Assembly (NCBI GenBank): GCA_018417955.1
Contig: JACTVC010000002.1
Span: forward strand, 2,418,001-2,482,000
Direction of reading: 5' to 3'
DNA from: Laccaria trichodermophora
Taxonomy: Eukaryota > Basidiomycota > Agaricomycetes > Agaricales > Hydnangiaceae
DNA: 64,000 bases
A program made the translations under genes and the position numbers. Below are positions 1-10,596 of this stretch, piece by piece (position 1 is the stretch's first letter; each line of letters opens with the position of its first letter). The notes beneath the pieces were generated by a model. It searched no databases and was not told the DNA's origin. It saw nothing but the letters and a program-made list of their open reading frames with translations.

Positions 1-1
1 G

Positions 2-228
2 TTAGATGACAACTTGGACGAAATATCTTCTATGACTAAACGACTCAAAGCACTGGGAACGGCAATGGGTCAAGAGCTTGAAAATCAGAATGCTAGGATT
101 GAAAGGATAGATGGTAAGACCGTCGGCCTCGACGGGAGGATTCACAGAAACACAGAACGGGTAAATTATTTTGCGCTCAAATGCGAAACACGCATTCACA
201 TATTTTTTTATAGCTCAAGAAAGTTTAG
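2..228 (+). CDS. SEC9: SNAP-25-type t-SNARE, C-terminal end (partial)
   Basis: This is the last part of a Qc-type SNARE helix of the Sec9/SNAP-25 family, which pairs with syntaxin and synaptobrevin to fuse secretory vesicles with the plasma membrane. The reading frame enters from the left edge. Visible residues include LDDNLDEISSM, LKALGTAMGQEL and the central-layer region NQNARIERI, which are hallmark positions of the family. An intron at 161-213 (GT...AG) separates NTER from the final codons LKKV and stop. The SNARE motif ends right at the C-terminus, as in Sec9, with no membrane anchor, which fits a palmitoylated or peripheral SNAP-25 protein. The N-terminal SNARE helix and start lie outside the window. 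The family call is firm; the ortholog name is inference. Confidence 0.88.
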
Positions 229-410
229 TTGGAGACAGTACAAGTCTTCACAGAGTCTTAAGAGTAGAACTCAGGTTACGGATAGTATACCTTTATTTAT
301 GTAAAAACACGGTCATGTGATGTGCCTACACGTTCGAATTTAAGCGCGCTTCAGGTGGCTCCTCAGGTCTACCACTCTGACTCTCCAAACTTGCTTCAAA
401 CCCTAGGAAA

Positions 411-1937
411 ATGATATCCGAATATGAAAAGTCTCGAAATATCAATATTCAGAAAGTTCGTCATGCATTCAAAATTCTTGATTAAACACGCGAACTGAGC
501 ATTCCTTCCCCAGAACAAAGCAATGCTTGAGGCACTTGGGCTAGATAAACCCCTTATTGAACCAAAAGAGCAGAAACGAAAACCTTCCACCAGTTCAAAA
601 AAGAGAAAGTCCACCGCCACCAATGATGAGGCATCACAGCCCGCCGCAAAGAACCAATGCGTCGAAATGGCGACGAATTCCGAATCTACTGTCCGAAGAA
701 GCTCGAGAAACACCGGGAAGCACGTCGATTATCGAGGCGAAATTCGAGCTGACCAGGCCCTCCCATTGGCATTTTCGAGCGGTGTGAAGACGTCGGAAAA
801 TGAAGGCCCTCTTGGACGCGACGATGGCTTCAGGAAGCATGATCCGTTTGTGTTGCTTGTTGATGTTGAAAAAAACGACATACATACCACTTGAATAGAA
901 AAACCTATGGTTCCATCCCCGGGGTAGAAGTTGGAACGTGGTGGGAAACTCGACAGGGTTGTAGTATTGATGCCATCCACGCGTACGTCTACTCCACCAA
1001 CGCAGACGTGATCTGAGATTTTATTAGTCCGTGGGTTGGAGGTATATCCGGAGGACGTCAAGGAGCACACAGTGTAGCACTCAGTGGCGGTTATGACGAC
1101 GACGTTGACTTGGGTTACGCATTGTGAGCACAAAAGCCCTCCCTTCTTGACGCCTCATCAATCTTGTCGCAGCACATACACAGGTTCAGGTTGGTTCCAT
1201 GCTCGTTCCCTTGCCTTGCTCCGTCAAACGGCTGGATTTCATCAGGTGGACGAGATCTTAAAGGAACGAAAACCGCTCCAAAAAATGTTAGGAGTCCGTT
1301 AAACTTTGGTGTGCTTTTCTCACTCGCAAATGCAGCTTCGTACAGCTCCCCAGAGCTCCGATCAAACATTCGACAATACTGTTTGTTTTTCCTTGTACTA
1401 CTCGTGTAAATGATGCTGAGGCTCTGCAGTTTAATCAGATGTTGAAGGTGTTCAGCCTCAACCTCATATGTTCTCCTCATGCTTACTTACCCTGTACAGC
1501 GGTCATCCGAAACCAAGAAACCTGTCAGGGTAATCCGTGGGTTCAAGCTCAAATCTCCCTACGCACCGAGTGAAGGGCAAGCATTTCACATGCAAGCGGT
1601 ATCACTCTACCTAACTTTGGTTGGAATTTACTAGATACCGATATGATGGTCTTTATCGCGTCGAACGGGTAAAATATGCTGTCGCACCTTGCCATATTTC
1701 ACTCATTCACTACACAGGCCTGGATGGAGAAAGGCTTGAATCCCAAGGGATATCTTGTTTGCAAATTCGCATTCAAGGTGAGAAATTTTGACCTTTCTTA
1801 CGCTGTGCTCCTCATTGTATGACGTGATTTAGCGTCTTCCTGATCAACCCCCGTTGCCTCGGCGAGACGTTAGCGAAAGCGACGAGACGATCGAAGAAAG
1901 TGCTATCGAATCCGACCCCTGCGAGGCTTCGTCCTGA
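411..1937 (+). CDS. SRA/YDG-domain protein (methyl-DNA reader family)
   Basis: Twelve exons give a 317-residue protein: 411-455, 514-845, 899-982, 1028-1123, 1173-1189, 1246-1286, 1336-1380, 1430-1447, 1500-1576, 1635-1668, 1718-1777 and 1833-1937. The SRA (YDG) fold is unmistakable: YGSIPGVEVGTWWETR, GGISGGRQGAHSVALSGGY, DDDVDLGY, TYTGSGGRDLKG, APQSSDQTF, PVRVIRG and YRYDGLYRVE. In UHRF1 and plant SUVH proteins this fold binds 5-methylcytosine DNA. The N-terminus is basic and Ser-rich (RRSSRN) and the C-terminus acidic. No PHD, RING or SET domain is visible, so this is a stand-alone SRA protein. Exons of 17 and 18 nt and a GC-AG intron (1577-1634) make the model easy to mispredict. The start at 411 gives MISEYEKSRNINIQ, which joins cleanly across the first intron. 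DNA binding is known for the family; the role here is inferred. Confidence 0.9.
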
Positions 1938-2210
1938 ATCCAATTCAAGTTTTCCGATCTTGTTCACATCTTATCTGACGCTTTCAAATCTGTTGTACAA
2001 ATATAATTTCAAACCGGAAGTACATCTAGCCTGCATGTTATCTACCAAGTATACCCGAGTACCTTCCAATTTACCACCCAAACCTCTCTGCAGTCAAGCG
2101 GTGAGGTGTTCAATCTTTTCTCTCCTTCTGTCAGGTATGGAACCTGGATGAAGCACTTGATGTTACACGCAACAATAACGAGGCATTTGCGTACTTGCGG
2201 ACCCCGATAT

Positions 2211-3323
2211 TCAAATCGCAGATTCATCCAAGGCTTGCCGAACGAGAGTCAGAAACAAGCCTCGAGCCTCATCCGTGTTCTTTCCCTGTTGTCCTGCAAA
2301 CCACAGACCGTAGATACCCTTGATACTGTCGCGTAGGGCCTCTTGCAATTCAGCAGTAACGGTTTGTGGGTTGGGCGTGATTTCGACTCCAGTGGAGGGC
2401 GCGTGAGGGGAGGGGGTGTCTGAGTCGGATGGTGGGGAGTCGTCAGATGATGGGGAGTCGTCGAGCAATTGGGGGGGATCAGGTCTTGATGAGACCAGGG
2501 TCAATCGACGGGAAAGGGAATTAGGAGACGGAGGATTGAGGGGGTTATAAAGCTCAGTCGCGTTCTGTTGAAGCTCGTTACAAGCAACGATGACACGTCG
2601 ATTGGTGCCGTCGTCCCCTTGAGGAAATGTTTGCTTATTGGGGAGGGGAGAAGGGAAAGTAGAGTCTCCTGAACCTGTCGAGAATATGATTGAGTAGTTG
2701 ACGATTAAAAACGGAGACATACCTTGGACTGTTGCATATTGAGCCCAATAAGCATCTTCCGAGTGTAGGTGATGGCAAGGCTTCGTATCCAAAGCCGGGG
2801 GCGAGTCGTCACCCTTCTGAGAATAGGAGTTCCAGTACGAATGATCGTTGTCGTCGCCATCCACGACCACATTCAGGGAATCGGGAAGAAAATCGCAAGA
2901 AGACTGGTGTGTATCAATGGCATCAGAAAGAGCAGAGTGTGAATCCTTTGGAAAGGGCATGGGCGCCAGATTGTGGTACTGCCAAGATGACTGTTCCGGA
3001 TCCCATAGAAATACTAAACGGATGCCGGGATGATGGGATGATTGAGGAGTAACACGAGCGTGGGCAATGATATATTGATTGTCAGCTGAGTAGCGAACAG
3101 AGAAAGAAGAAGCGTGTTCTGAGATGTCGAGGTGGTCTAGAAGGTCGTCGTCGTGAGGAGGCCATGCGAGATAATGAAGAGGATTGTCGGGAGTCAGATG
3201 CAAAAAATGGTGGCGTTGCAGCAGGGGCTTTGACAGGAGATGGGGAGGAAGAGGTGCATTGAGAGGACATATGTAGTTTAGGATGGTGGCGACGGCGGAG
3301 GAAGAAAGGGGCTCAGCGTCCAT
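2211..3323 (-). CDS. Conserved fungal protein of unknown function
   Basis: This gene starts with MDAEPLSSSAVATILNYICP and runs to a stop at 2211. The reading frame is open throughout, but a 48-nt stretch at 2675-2722 has intron borders (gtatgt...cgacag) and a length divisible by three. Removing it joins YWAQYATVQG to SGDSTFPSP, which reads more naturally, so I take it as an intron; the protein is then about 354 residues. The N-terminal third is hydrophobic and Pro/His-rich, with WPPHDDDLLDHLDISEH. The middle has acidic low-complexity stretches, and the C-terminal third ends in a helical segment (LRDSIKGIYGLWFAGQQGK). I recognise no catalytic motif, signal peptide or membrane span. It looks like a conserved but uncharacterised fungal family; no function is proposed. 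Confidence 0.8.
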   Translation of the reverse strand: MDAEPLSSSAVATILNYICPLNAPLPPHLLSKPLLQRHHFLHLTPDNPLHYLAWPPHDDDLLDHLDISEHASSFSVRYSADNQYIIAHARVTPQSSHHPGIRLVFLWDPEQSSWQYHNLAPMPFPKDSHSALSDAIDTHQSSCDFLPDSLNVVVDGDDNDHSYWNSYSQKGDDSPPALDTKPCHHLHSEDAYWAQYATVQGMSPFLIVNYSIIFSTGSGDSTFPSPLPNKQTFPQGDDGTNRRVIVACNELQQNATELYNPLNPPSPNSLSRRLTLVSSRPDPPQLLDDSPSSDDSPPSDSDTPSPHAPSTGVEITPNPQTVTAELQEALRDSIKGIYGLWFAGQQGKNTDEARGLFLTLVRQALDESAI

Positions 3324-3365
3324 TATTCTGTGTGATGGTGGTAGTTTGGGGTTTAGATCACAACT
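3324..3365. promoter_or_regulatory. 42-bp divergent intergenic segment
   Basis: Only 42 bp separate the start codon of the minus-strand orphan gene (ATG at 3323-3321) from the start codon of the plus-strand secreted protein gene (ATG at 3366). Both starts look real: one opens a clean signal peptide and the other a long open frame. Any promoter or 5' leader must therefore overlap the neighbouring gene. No TATA box is visible in the segment. Confidence 0.5.
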
Positions 3366-3858
3366 ATGTTCATCAACTCCCTCCTCGTCCTCCTCTTCCT
3401 CCCTATCTTCGCTCTCTCTCAGGTTTTTTTATTTCATCTTATATGTTTGCAAGTCATTCCTAACGTTTGCTCAGAACGCCACACGGGTAGTCATCACCTC
3501 AACTTCCCTTTCTGCCTTTGTCACGCAGGGCAGCACAGCGACGAGCACCTTCGTATTCACCACTACTCAGCAAGTTGTCCTTTCCCCCAATTCCACCGCT
3601 ACATCAAATTCCAGTGCATCCGCCACCGCTAGCGGCAACGCTACCAGCTCATCGAGAACCACGACGTCCCAAAATCTTCCCACTGCTCCTACAAACATTG
3701 ACGGAGGTGGAGGCAATGGTGCGCCTGTCCCGGGTGCTACTGGAGGGGCTTATGGACCAGGTGACGGTTACATCGCTGCCGCGATAGCTCTCAAGCAAAA
3801 CGCTTTAGCTGTTGGCATCGCTGGATTCGTTCTGGGAGGATCATTGCTCGTGCTATAG
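3366..3858 (+). CDS. Small Ser/Thr-rich GPI-anchored-type surface protein
   Basis: Two exons (3366-3422 and 3475-3858) encode 146 residues. The first exon is exactly a signal peptide (MFINSLLVLLFLPIFALSQ). The mature part is rich in Ser, Thr, Ala and Asn, with several N-X-S/T sites, then a Gly-rich linker (GGGGNGAPVPGATGGAYGPG). The C-terminus is hydrophobic (LAVGIAGFVLGGSLLVL) and ends without charged residues, as in GPI-anchor addition signals. It is therefore probably an O-glycosylated cell-wall or plasma-membrane protein. There is no enzymatic domain. It shares a 42-bp divergent intergenic segment with the upstream gene. A single-pass membrane protein is the alternative reading. Confidence 0.8.
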
Positions 3859-4076
3859 GACAATGACACAGACATTTTGAGCTATGCTCCAATTAAATTA
3901 CTCTTACGGTCTCTAATTTGCATCGTATATCTGGACATTTTCCTCTATACCAGTTACGCACACATAGACAGTTACACGGATTTATGGCCTTTACATGGCA
4001 CAGCAATGTCATTTTAGCCCTCTTACGTCCTATCTCGAGGCCTCTCCGATCACCACTTACCTCCCGTTTCCACCTC

Positions 4077-5467
4077 ATGGCTACCCCCTCAGAATCCAAG
4101 CGACAAAAGATGGAAAGAGTGCGATCTCTTTTCCAGTCTGATCTCGAAACTTAAAAATGCCTCCCTTTCTTTAGGTGATCGGAACTCATAACGGCACATT
4201 TCATTGCGACGAGGCCCTTGCCGTCTTCCTGCTTAGGCAGACTTCAACCTATCGAGATGCCGGTACGGTTTTTGTTTTTTTCATCTCCCCAAAATTCTGA
4301 TGCATCGTCTTCAAAGGTTTGAAACGTAGCCGTGATCCAGCCGTTCTCAACTCTTGCGACATTGTGGTGGACGTTGGAGCGGTCTACGACGAGCCAACGC
4401 AGCGTTTCGATCATCACCAGCGCGGATTCACCGAGGTTTTTGAGCACGGATTTCAAACGAAGCTCTCGTCAGCTGGGCTTGTATACAAGTGAGTTTTTCC
4501 CCCCTATTATCATCCATCTGTAACACCAACATCTCAAGGCATTTTGGTCTCGATGTAATTGCTAACAAGATTGGGCTTCCCGTGGAGGACCCCAAGGTTA
4601 CGACTCTCTGGCTTAAATTGTACAAAGTACCACCTTTCTACTTCCTTTGTTACTTTGATGAGATTCCGTTATCATCCAGGAATTTATCGAAGCCATCGAC
4701 GCCATTGACAACGGGATTTCTCAATACCCCACTGATATCAAGCCGCTCTATCGTAGCCGCACCGACCTCTCTAGCCGCGTTGGGGCGCTTAATCCCGCAT
4801 GGAACCAGCCTGCCGATTCTGAAACCGTTGATGCACGTCACGCCCTCCGTTTAATCGCCGATATCCTCTCATCTACTCTCTACAGGCTCAATTTGTCAAA
4901 GCATCTCTGTTAGCTGGAGAAGAGTTTCTTGGCCGTCTAAACTATTATAGCAATGCATGGCTTCCTGCCCGAGACCTGCTTCTCGCATCTGTTCTATCAA
5001 GCAAAAGCCTCATCGATCCGAGTGGTAAAATTATTCTTTTTGAGAAGTTCTTGCCTTGGAAGGTAGCCACTGACGTCCTCTGGCGAAAGCACAAAACTGA
5101 TGTATTTCTGCAGGAGCATCTCTTTGAACTAGAGGCGGATGGCTCGAACCCCACTATCGAGGCCAACCAAGCCATCTATGTTGTTTATCCCGATGAATTT
5201 GGTGGAAATTGGCGTGTCCAGGCAGTTCCCATGTCTCCCGAGAGCTTTGAAAGCCGCAAGGCGTTACCAGAAATCTGGAGGGGTTTGAGGGACGAGGAAC
5301 TCTCCAAAGTGTCTGGCATTGACGGTGGAATTTTTATCCACGCGTCCGGATTCATTGGTGGTATGCACGGCCCCTTCTCTTCCTCCTTGATACTCACTGT
5401 CGATTGAACAGGCAACAAAACAAGGGAGGGTGCGTTGAAATTTGCTCAAATGGCACTTGAGATGTAA
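4077..5467 (+). CDS. MYG1: MYG1-family DHH exonuclease (UPF0160)
   Basis: Eight exons encode 340 residues: 4077-4118, 4175-4262, 4317-4488, 4539-4626, 4680-4832, 4886-5062, 5114-5360 and 5412-5467. MYG1 is a DHH-superfamily 3'-5' RNA exonuclease of nucleus and mitochondria. Diagnostic pieces are [26 protein letters not shown], the metal-site segment [24 protein letters not shown] and the C-terminal [16 protein letters not shown]. Length and motif order match the family. The intron at 4833-4885 appears to use a GC donor (GAT|gcacgt), because only that junction restores [16 protein letters not shown]. The short first exon (14 codons, [14 protein letters not shown]) is basic and could carry a localisation signal. 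The family call is secure. Confidence 0.95.
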
Positions 5468-6195
5468 AAGTAAAGCCGCCGGATACATTTCGTACGTAAA
5501 TCCGACTCAGGGAAAACCTGAGAATGGACAAACGTCCATTCGATAGCCGCTCATCTTTAATGAGTGTACGGCGGGTTGTTGTCTCGAGACTCCGCCGGAG
5601 ATAACGGATGAAATCAATGCAGCGAAATCGCACTTGCGTGTGTCTGTACCACTCTGTGTTTGGCACGAACATGCCTTGTTCTCTGATTGGATGGCTCATT
5701 TCAAGTTCCCTGCATTGTGAACACGCACTGCACCGTGACGCTGACGCAACAACCTCGGTGAACGCGTGTAGATGAGCCACACTTCATTTCATTTCGGTGC
5801 TCTCTGCCACCGTTTTTGACCTCTGAGTGGATTTCGGATAACGTTCAACAGATCCTTGGTGTGGTTGACAGCCTAGCGATTGCTGGTCAGTATTCTTTTA
5901 TCGTTATCCGGTTTAGGTGAGGATTTACTCCATATCTCAAATTCGGCTCCCATCATGCGTTCACAATGTGTTGTTGATTTATGAACACACAGCGTCTGTT
6001 GTCGTTTGAAGATGCGATGTTACCCCCTTTGCGTGTCCCACCCGCCTACGGCATCCTCGCGATATTTTAACCAACGATCTAGACACAAAGGTGCCAGATA
6101 GCTACCAACACCTCCATTCCCTTCTTCTTGGAAGCAACAAATCCAGATTTCACTCTACGAGACCTTTGCGCATCATCTTCCGGCTTCGCTTTGAA
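5468..6195. other. Intergenic region, MYG1 to MARVEL gene
   Basis: This 728-bp stretch holds the MYG1 3' flank and the promoter of the next gene. A minus-strand open frame at 5394-5780 and a short coding-like plus-strand piece near 5815-5885 have no recognisable domain and no good exon context. I saw no tRNA or repeat. Confidence 0.5.
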
Positions 6196-6931
6196 ATGTC
6201 CCTCGTTGAAGCCCACTATCACCCGTTCTTATTCACGACGTTAACCTTGTGTGCTATGGCGGAGCTAGGCCTTACTGCGTTCCTCATCAATGCGGGCGTC
6301 GACAAGCAGACGTGGCCAACTCCACGATATCACCATTTGTGAGTATCTCGCAGAATGTCTAACCTTGAGAGCGAGACTAAGCGATAGAAAGAATAATCCT
6401 TTTTTGCTTCAACGGGGCGTGGACTACGTTGTTTGGCTCGACTTACTTGCTGTGGTTGGTGCGTGATTCAAGCTCAGGCATCTATACTTCTTCCCGTTGT
6501 GACCATCTTTCACTTTGCCAGGTCGATGGCGCAGGACATATCCTAGCCAATGTAGCCAGCTCTTTGGCATGGCTATTGGTTACGTCAATATTATGGGTGA
6601 AGCTCTTGGAAAGAAAACCTATATTCCCACTGACTGTCTTCAATTTGTAGGGATCGGCTGCCGGGCTGATGCATGACACTAGGACCGGCGGAAGCTGCCC
6701 AGGCAGCCCTATCATATCCCGGTATGCATCGCATATCGTTGTTCAACTCAGCCGTTCAATCTCATGATCCACAGCTGCCGTCAGTCCCTTACGGTGGAAA
6801 TTCTTGGCTGGTCAGCATTTGGGTTGTGCATTTTGGCAATTATTGCGACTTGCTCGTGGCTGGTGGCCAGTAGACAAGCCGCTTTGAAAGCAAAAAATAG
6901 TGACGCTGATAGCGCATCACGATTGGTATAA
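6196..6931 (+). CDS. MARVEL-like tetraspan membrane protein
   Basis: Five exons (6196-6338, 6392-6458, 6522-6596, 6651-6721, 6775-6931) give 170 residues. The protein has four hydrophobic segments: after MSLVEAHYHP (FLFTTLTLCAMAELGLTAFL), around LIILFCFNGAWTTLFGSTYL, around HILANVASSLAWLLVTSILW, and near the C-terminus (FGLCILAIIATCSWLVA). Between the third and fourth lies a polar loop with MHDTRTGGSCPG. The order matches the basidiomycete MARVEL-like proteins that occur in many copies in mushroom genomes. A basic, polar tail (SRQAALKAKNSDADSASRLV) would face the cytosol. The acceptor at 6391 was chosen because it gives HHLIILFCFNGAW. A role in membrane organisation is only family inference. 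Confidence 0.82.
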
Positions 6932-7291
6932 ATCGTGTGCTGATTGTACTATGATCAATGACATCCTTGGAAGTGTGTTGACCAAGTGTTGACCGCTACT
7001 TATTTTTTTTCGAGTCTTTATGTATACCAGAACTTCGGAACAGTGCCTGTACCTAGGCTCGAACCAGTCGCCTCGGAGTAATCGCAATGTGAAATCTGAG
7101 GGAGGGGGGAGCATCTTGATCATCCATAACGGCGAGACTTGAATCACGTGAAGCTTTATACCATAACTACTTAACCACGTAGTACTTGGACTGTGCTTCA
7201 CACTACTTGATATTTCATCAACACCCATCTTGATTAGTTGACTATTCGAACCCAGGACTCTCGTTTCTGCATCCCTGCTCGTTGTTCATCG
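6932..7291. other. Intergenic region upstream of the MFS gene
   Basis: This 360-bp stretch lies between two plus-strand genes. It contains a TCACGTGA palindrome at 7144-7151. A tRNA-T-arm-like GGTTCGAGCC on the minus strand near 7065 does not extend to a full tRNA. Nothing else is recognisable. Confidence 0.5.
7144..7151. promoter_or_regulatory. CACGTG palindrome upstream of the MFS gene
   Basis: TCACGTGA starts 148 bp upstream of the ATG at 7292. CACGTG is the E-box core bound by Cbf1/bHLH factors in fungi. Similar boxes sit at similar distances from several other start codons in this window. Function is inferred only. Confidence 0.4.
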
Positions 7292-9423
7292 ATGCCCACT
7301 GATCCAGCGGCTGGGTTGAATCACCTTCGTTCGTCATGCAACGAACTTTTAGCCAAAGCAGACAGCGATTCTGACTCGGAACACTACAGCGAGCCCGCAG
7401 AGCCAGATGGATTGCTCGGCCTTATAGAGTTGGACGAAAACCTACAGCCTGCGCTGGCGCAGTCGATCTCGACTCGCAAGCCGTATTCGCGGCGAGCATC
7501 TTTCACTCGAGTGTTAGCACTCCTGTGTGCGTGTAGTCTGAGTGTTGGGAGTCACTAGTACGCACAGAGTTTTGAATGGAATGTTATCTGAAACCGGCGT
7601 CATCTAGTGCATCGAATTTGCTAGGCCCACTGAAAAGTCGGTTGCAACGGGAAATGGGCACATCCCACACAGAGTTCGGACTTCTTATCGCTGCCTATAG
7701 TTTAAATAGCACTTGGACACCCCTTGTAGGAGGAGTGCTCGCGAGTTGGCTCGGGACGACGTTTACCAGCATCCTGGCCACCGGCGTCATACTGCTGGGT
7801 GTGTTTACGTTTATCACATTTGGAAAAGCGACGTTGAGTTTTCAACAGGCCAGATTATACTTCTGCTAGGTGACACATGGGGAAGCGTCAGGTGGATGAC
7901 TCTTGGCCTCTTTATCTTTGGAGTGGGCATCAGCCCCCTCTCCGTCGTGCAAGAAACTATAATCATTCGATTCTTCAAGTCGCATGGTCTCGGTGTCTCT
8001 ATGGCTTTTGGTCTAATCGCAGGCAAAGGAGCATCATTCATTTCTGCACGGACTTCATACCCACTCGCGGAACACTTTGGCCCCCGAGCCCCATTCTATG
8101 TGGCGACATTCCTGGCTGCTTTGTCTGTTATTGTCAATTTAGTATACGTAGTGTCTGCAAAGTGGCTTGTCGAAGGCGCAGAAGCAGAACTTGAAGCCTC
8201 CGACATAACTGAGGAAGCTCGTCGGCGTCTGTCGAGCAACATGACTGAAGCCCAAGCTCTAGAAAACGTGGCCGAGAAGAGGAAGGTTCACTTTCGTCAG
8301 ATCGCAAGACTTGGGGATGTTTTTTGGGCGTACGCTGGTCTTCGATTATAGTTTATCCATTTATTCACGACGTGTGCATAGATATATAGGCCTCAACATT
8401 TTCTGCGGAATGATTTGGTCCCCATTCACCCATCTTGCAGCGTTCGTCGTCCTCTTTCCATCTTCTCGCGTGATCTTATCAACCTTCAGGAATATTATCG
8501 AGAAACGCTATGGAATGTCGGAAGAGGGCGCTGCTAACCAAGCCTCATATCTTTTGGCTGGGAGCTTGGTGCTATATCCGATCGTAAGCTGGATGGAGCA
8601 TATTGTGTATTCTTTATCTCATGTTCTTATACTAGTGTGGATTTCTTGTTGATCGCTTCAAGCATCGGCCAATTGTCATCCAACTCTTGGCTTTGTCTTC
8701 CGTGCTAACGTTAACTGCCTACACATGGCTTGCGTTCCCTGCTAAGATAACACGATCCCCTGTGCCAGCTATTTTTACCTTTGCAATTGGCCAAGGTTTT
8801 GCACCTCGTTAGTGATGCGCTCTTTCACTCGGATGTGACGGGATGACGTTCTCATGGCTTACAGTGTTGCTCGTGATGCTTGTTCCAAGGATTGTGTCTT
8901 TGAAATATGTTTCGACCGCTCTTGGAGCGCACAAGAGTGTAAGAACATTTTCAAGGTGTATCCGACACCCTGATTTCGGAACTTTCTCTAGATGGAACAG
9001 ACAGGATCAACACTTTTTCAAACGCTCGCTGGTCTTGTGTTAGACATCAAGGGGAGAAGCTCTGGGTCCGCTGCAGCACAAAGTCTTCTCGATGCCTTCC
9101 TGATTCTGAACGTTTTTCAACTATTGAGCATTGTGCGGTTAATTTTCCTTGAAAAGCACAAGGAGCGCTGGGTCACCATTTCAGCGAGACCTCGGGAAAA
9201 TTCCGTTCATAGTATTGACCAAGAGCGCTCGCTTTTGGAGAACTCGGAAGGCCATGAGCCCGGCCGACGCAATTCAAGAGCCCGAATGGCACATTACCGA
9301 GATGTGGACAAAACCAGAAGGGAAGTGCGGCGAGGAGAATTTTTTGGACTGCTAGGGCTGTTACTGATACTCTCTGTCTGGGTTTTGTTTATGATCACGG
9401 CTTTGCTTAAACTCAGAAGTTAG
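7292..9423 (+). CDS. MFS transporter, MFSD1-like
   Basis: Eight exons (7292-7557, 7608-7798, 7849-8337, 8390-8441, 8490-8583, 8636-8807, 8865-8938, 8992-9423) encode 589 residues. About twelve membrane segments are visible in two halves separated by a charged loop (about 40 residues around EAELEASDITEEARRR). Family-like segments are EFGLLIAAYSLNSTWTPLVGG, GLFIFGVGISPLSVVQETI, SHGLGVSMAFGLIAGKGASF and the MFS-type turn GFLVDRFKHRP. This arrangement resembles MFSD1-type carriers of lysosome or vacuole membranes. The N-terminus is acidic and Ser-rich and the C-terminus ends in a last span (LLGLLLILSVWVLFMITALL). The long C-terminal cytosolic loop before that span is unusual. Substrate is unknown; MFSD1 is reported as a dipeptide exporter in mammals. 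Confidence 0.85.
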
Positions 9424-9775
9424 ATCTATTGGTAATTAAGTAACCAATGTACTGTACTTTATAGCTTCAGATGTGGGGAACCAGCCCAATTGACTGGAAG
9501 AGTACTTATCTCAAGCTGGTGGCCATGGGGCAGTTAGTCTCGTATATGGTCAGGATATGCAGATTTCACTTTTTGTGCTACATGAATGCCATCAAAACTC
9601 TGCAAACACGGTAATGGTCACATGATAAGAGTACTGTACAGTTCTATCCCACGGTCAAGTCAACGTAAAGTATTATTGTCGCCAGCCTCAGCCAGCCCCA
9701 ACATCCTCAAGCCACAGGTGTGTTTACTCATCTTCAACATGTTAGTCCGACTGACGACGTCGATTTAGCCGCAAG
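9424..9775. other. Intergenic region upstream of RPL15
   Basis: This 352-bp stretch holds the MFS 3' flank and the eL15 promoter. There is a GTCACATGA variant E-box near 9614 and a pyrimidine-rich stretch before the start. No gene or RNA is visible. Confidence 0.5.
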
Positions 9776-10596
9776 ATGGGCGCGTACAAGTACATTGGTG
9801 AACTGTATAAAAAAAAGCAGTCGGATGTCCTCCGTTTCCTGCTCCGCGTGCGGTCAGTTTTTTTCTGAGTATATTGAATCACCACCTCATCGTTAATGTA
9901 GATGCTGGGAATATCGCCAGCTGAACGTCATTCATCGCGCATCTCGACCATCTCGTCCTGACAAGGCCCGCCGTCTCGGTTACAAGGCCAAGCAAGGATA
10001 CGTCGTGTACCGTGTCCGAGTGCGCCGTGGAAACCGCAAGAAACACGTTCCCAAGGGTACGTGGGTGAAGCATTGTGAAGCAGCAGGTTTAAATCTTGTT
10101 GGGGTCTTTTTTAGGTGCCACCTATGGTAAACCTGTCCGTCAAGGTGTCAACCACCTCAAGTTCCAACGAGGCCTCAGGAGCACCGCCGAAGAGCGAGTA
10201 GGAAAACGATGCGGTAATTTGAGGGTGCTGAACTCGTACTGGGTGAATCAGGATGGTGTGTACAAGTATTACGAGGTGATCTTGGTGGATCCTCACCACA
10301 AGGCGGTAAGTTCTCTATTATTTTCTACAAGAACTACGCTTTAACTTACCTCGGTTGGATTCAGATCCGTCGGGACCCGCGGATCAATTGGATTGTCAAC
10401 CCTGTGCACACTCGTCGCGAGGCGCGGGGTCTTACGAGCATCGGAAAGCAGGTTTGTGATGCTGTCCTCAAGACTTGGTCTTCTTCTGACGACGCCATAG
10501 AATCGTGGATTGGGCAAGGGTCACCGTCACAACCATACCCCTGCTCGTTCTACCTGGAAGAAACACAACACTCTCAGCCTCCGTCGCTACCGTTGA
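9776..10596 (+). CDS. RPL15: 60S ribosomal protein eL15
   Basis: Five exons (9776-9852, 9902-10056, 10115-10305, 10365-10451, 10501-10596) encode 201 residues. eL15 is a core protein of the large ribosomal subunit, placed near the exit-tunnel side of 28S rRNA. The sequence begins [20 protein letters not shown] and includes [53 protein letters not shown] and the basic C-terminus ending LSLRRYR. Length is nearly that of other eukaryotes (about 203-204). Every intron joint restores the family sequence exactly, so this gene is a good calibration of local splice rules (47-60 nt, GT-AG). Confidence 0.98.

Noticed and set aside
5394..5780. 128-codon minus-strand open frame after MYG1
   Set aside because: It overlaps the last MYG1 exon, has no recognisable domain, and its composition is not gene-like.
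7030..7110. tRNA-like piece on the minus strand (GGTTCGAGCC)
   Set aside because: The T-arm stem has a mismatch and no matching acceptor or D-arm sequence exists at the required distance.
7713..8351. Alternative 212-codon start for the MFS gene
   Set aside because: This frame reads through introns; the spliced model beginning at 7292 restores the N-terminal spans and a complete transporter.
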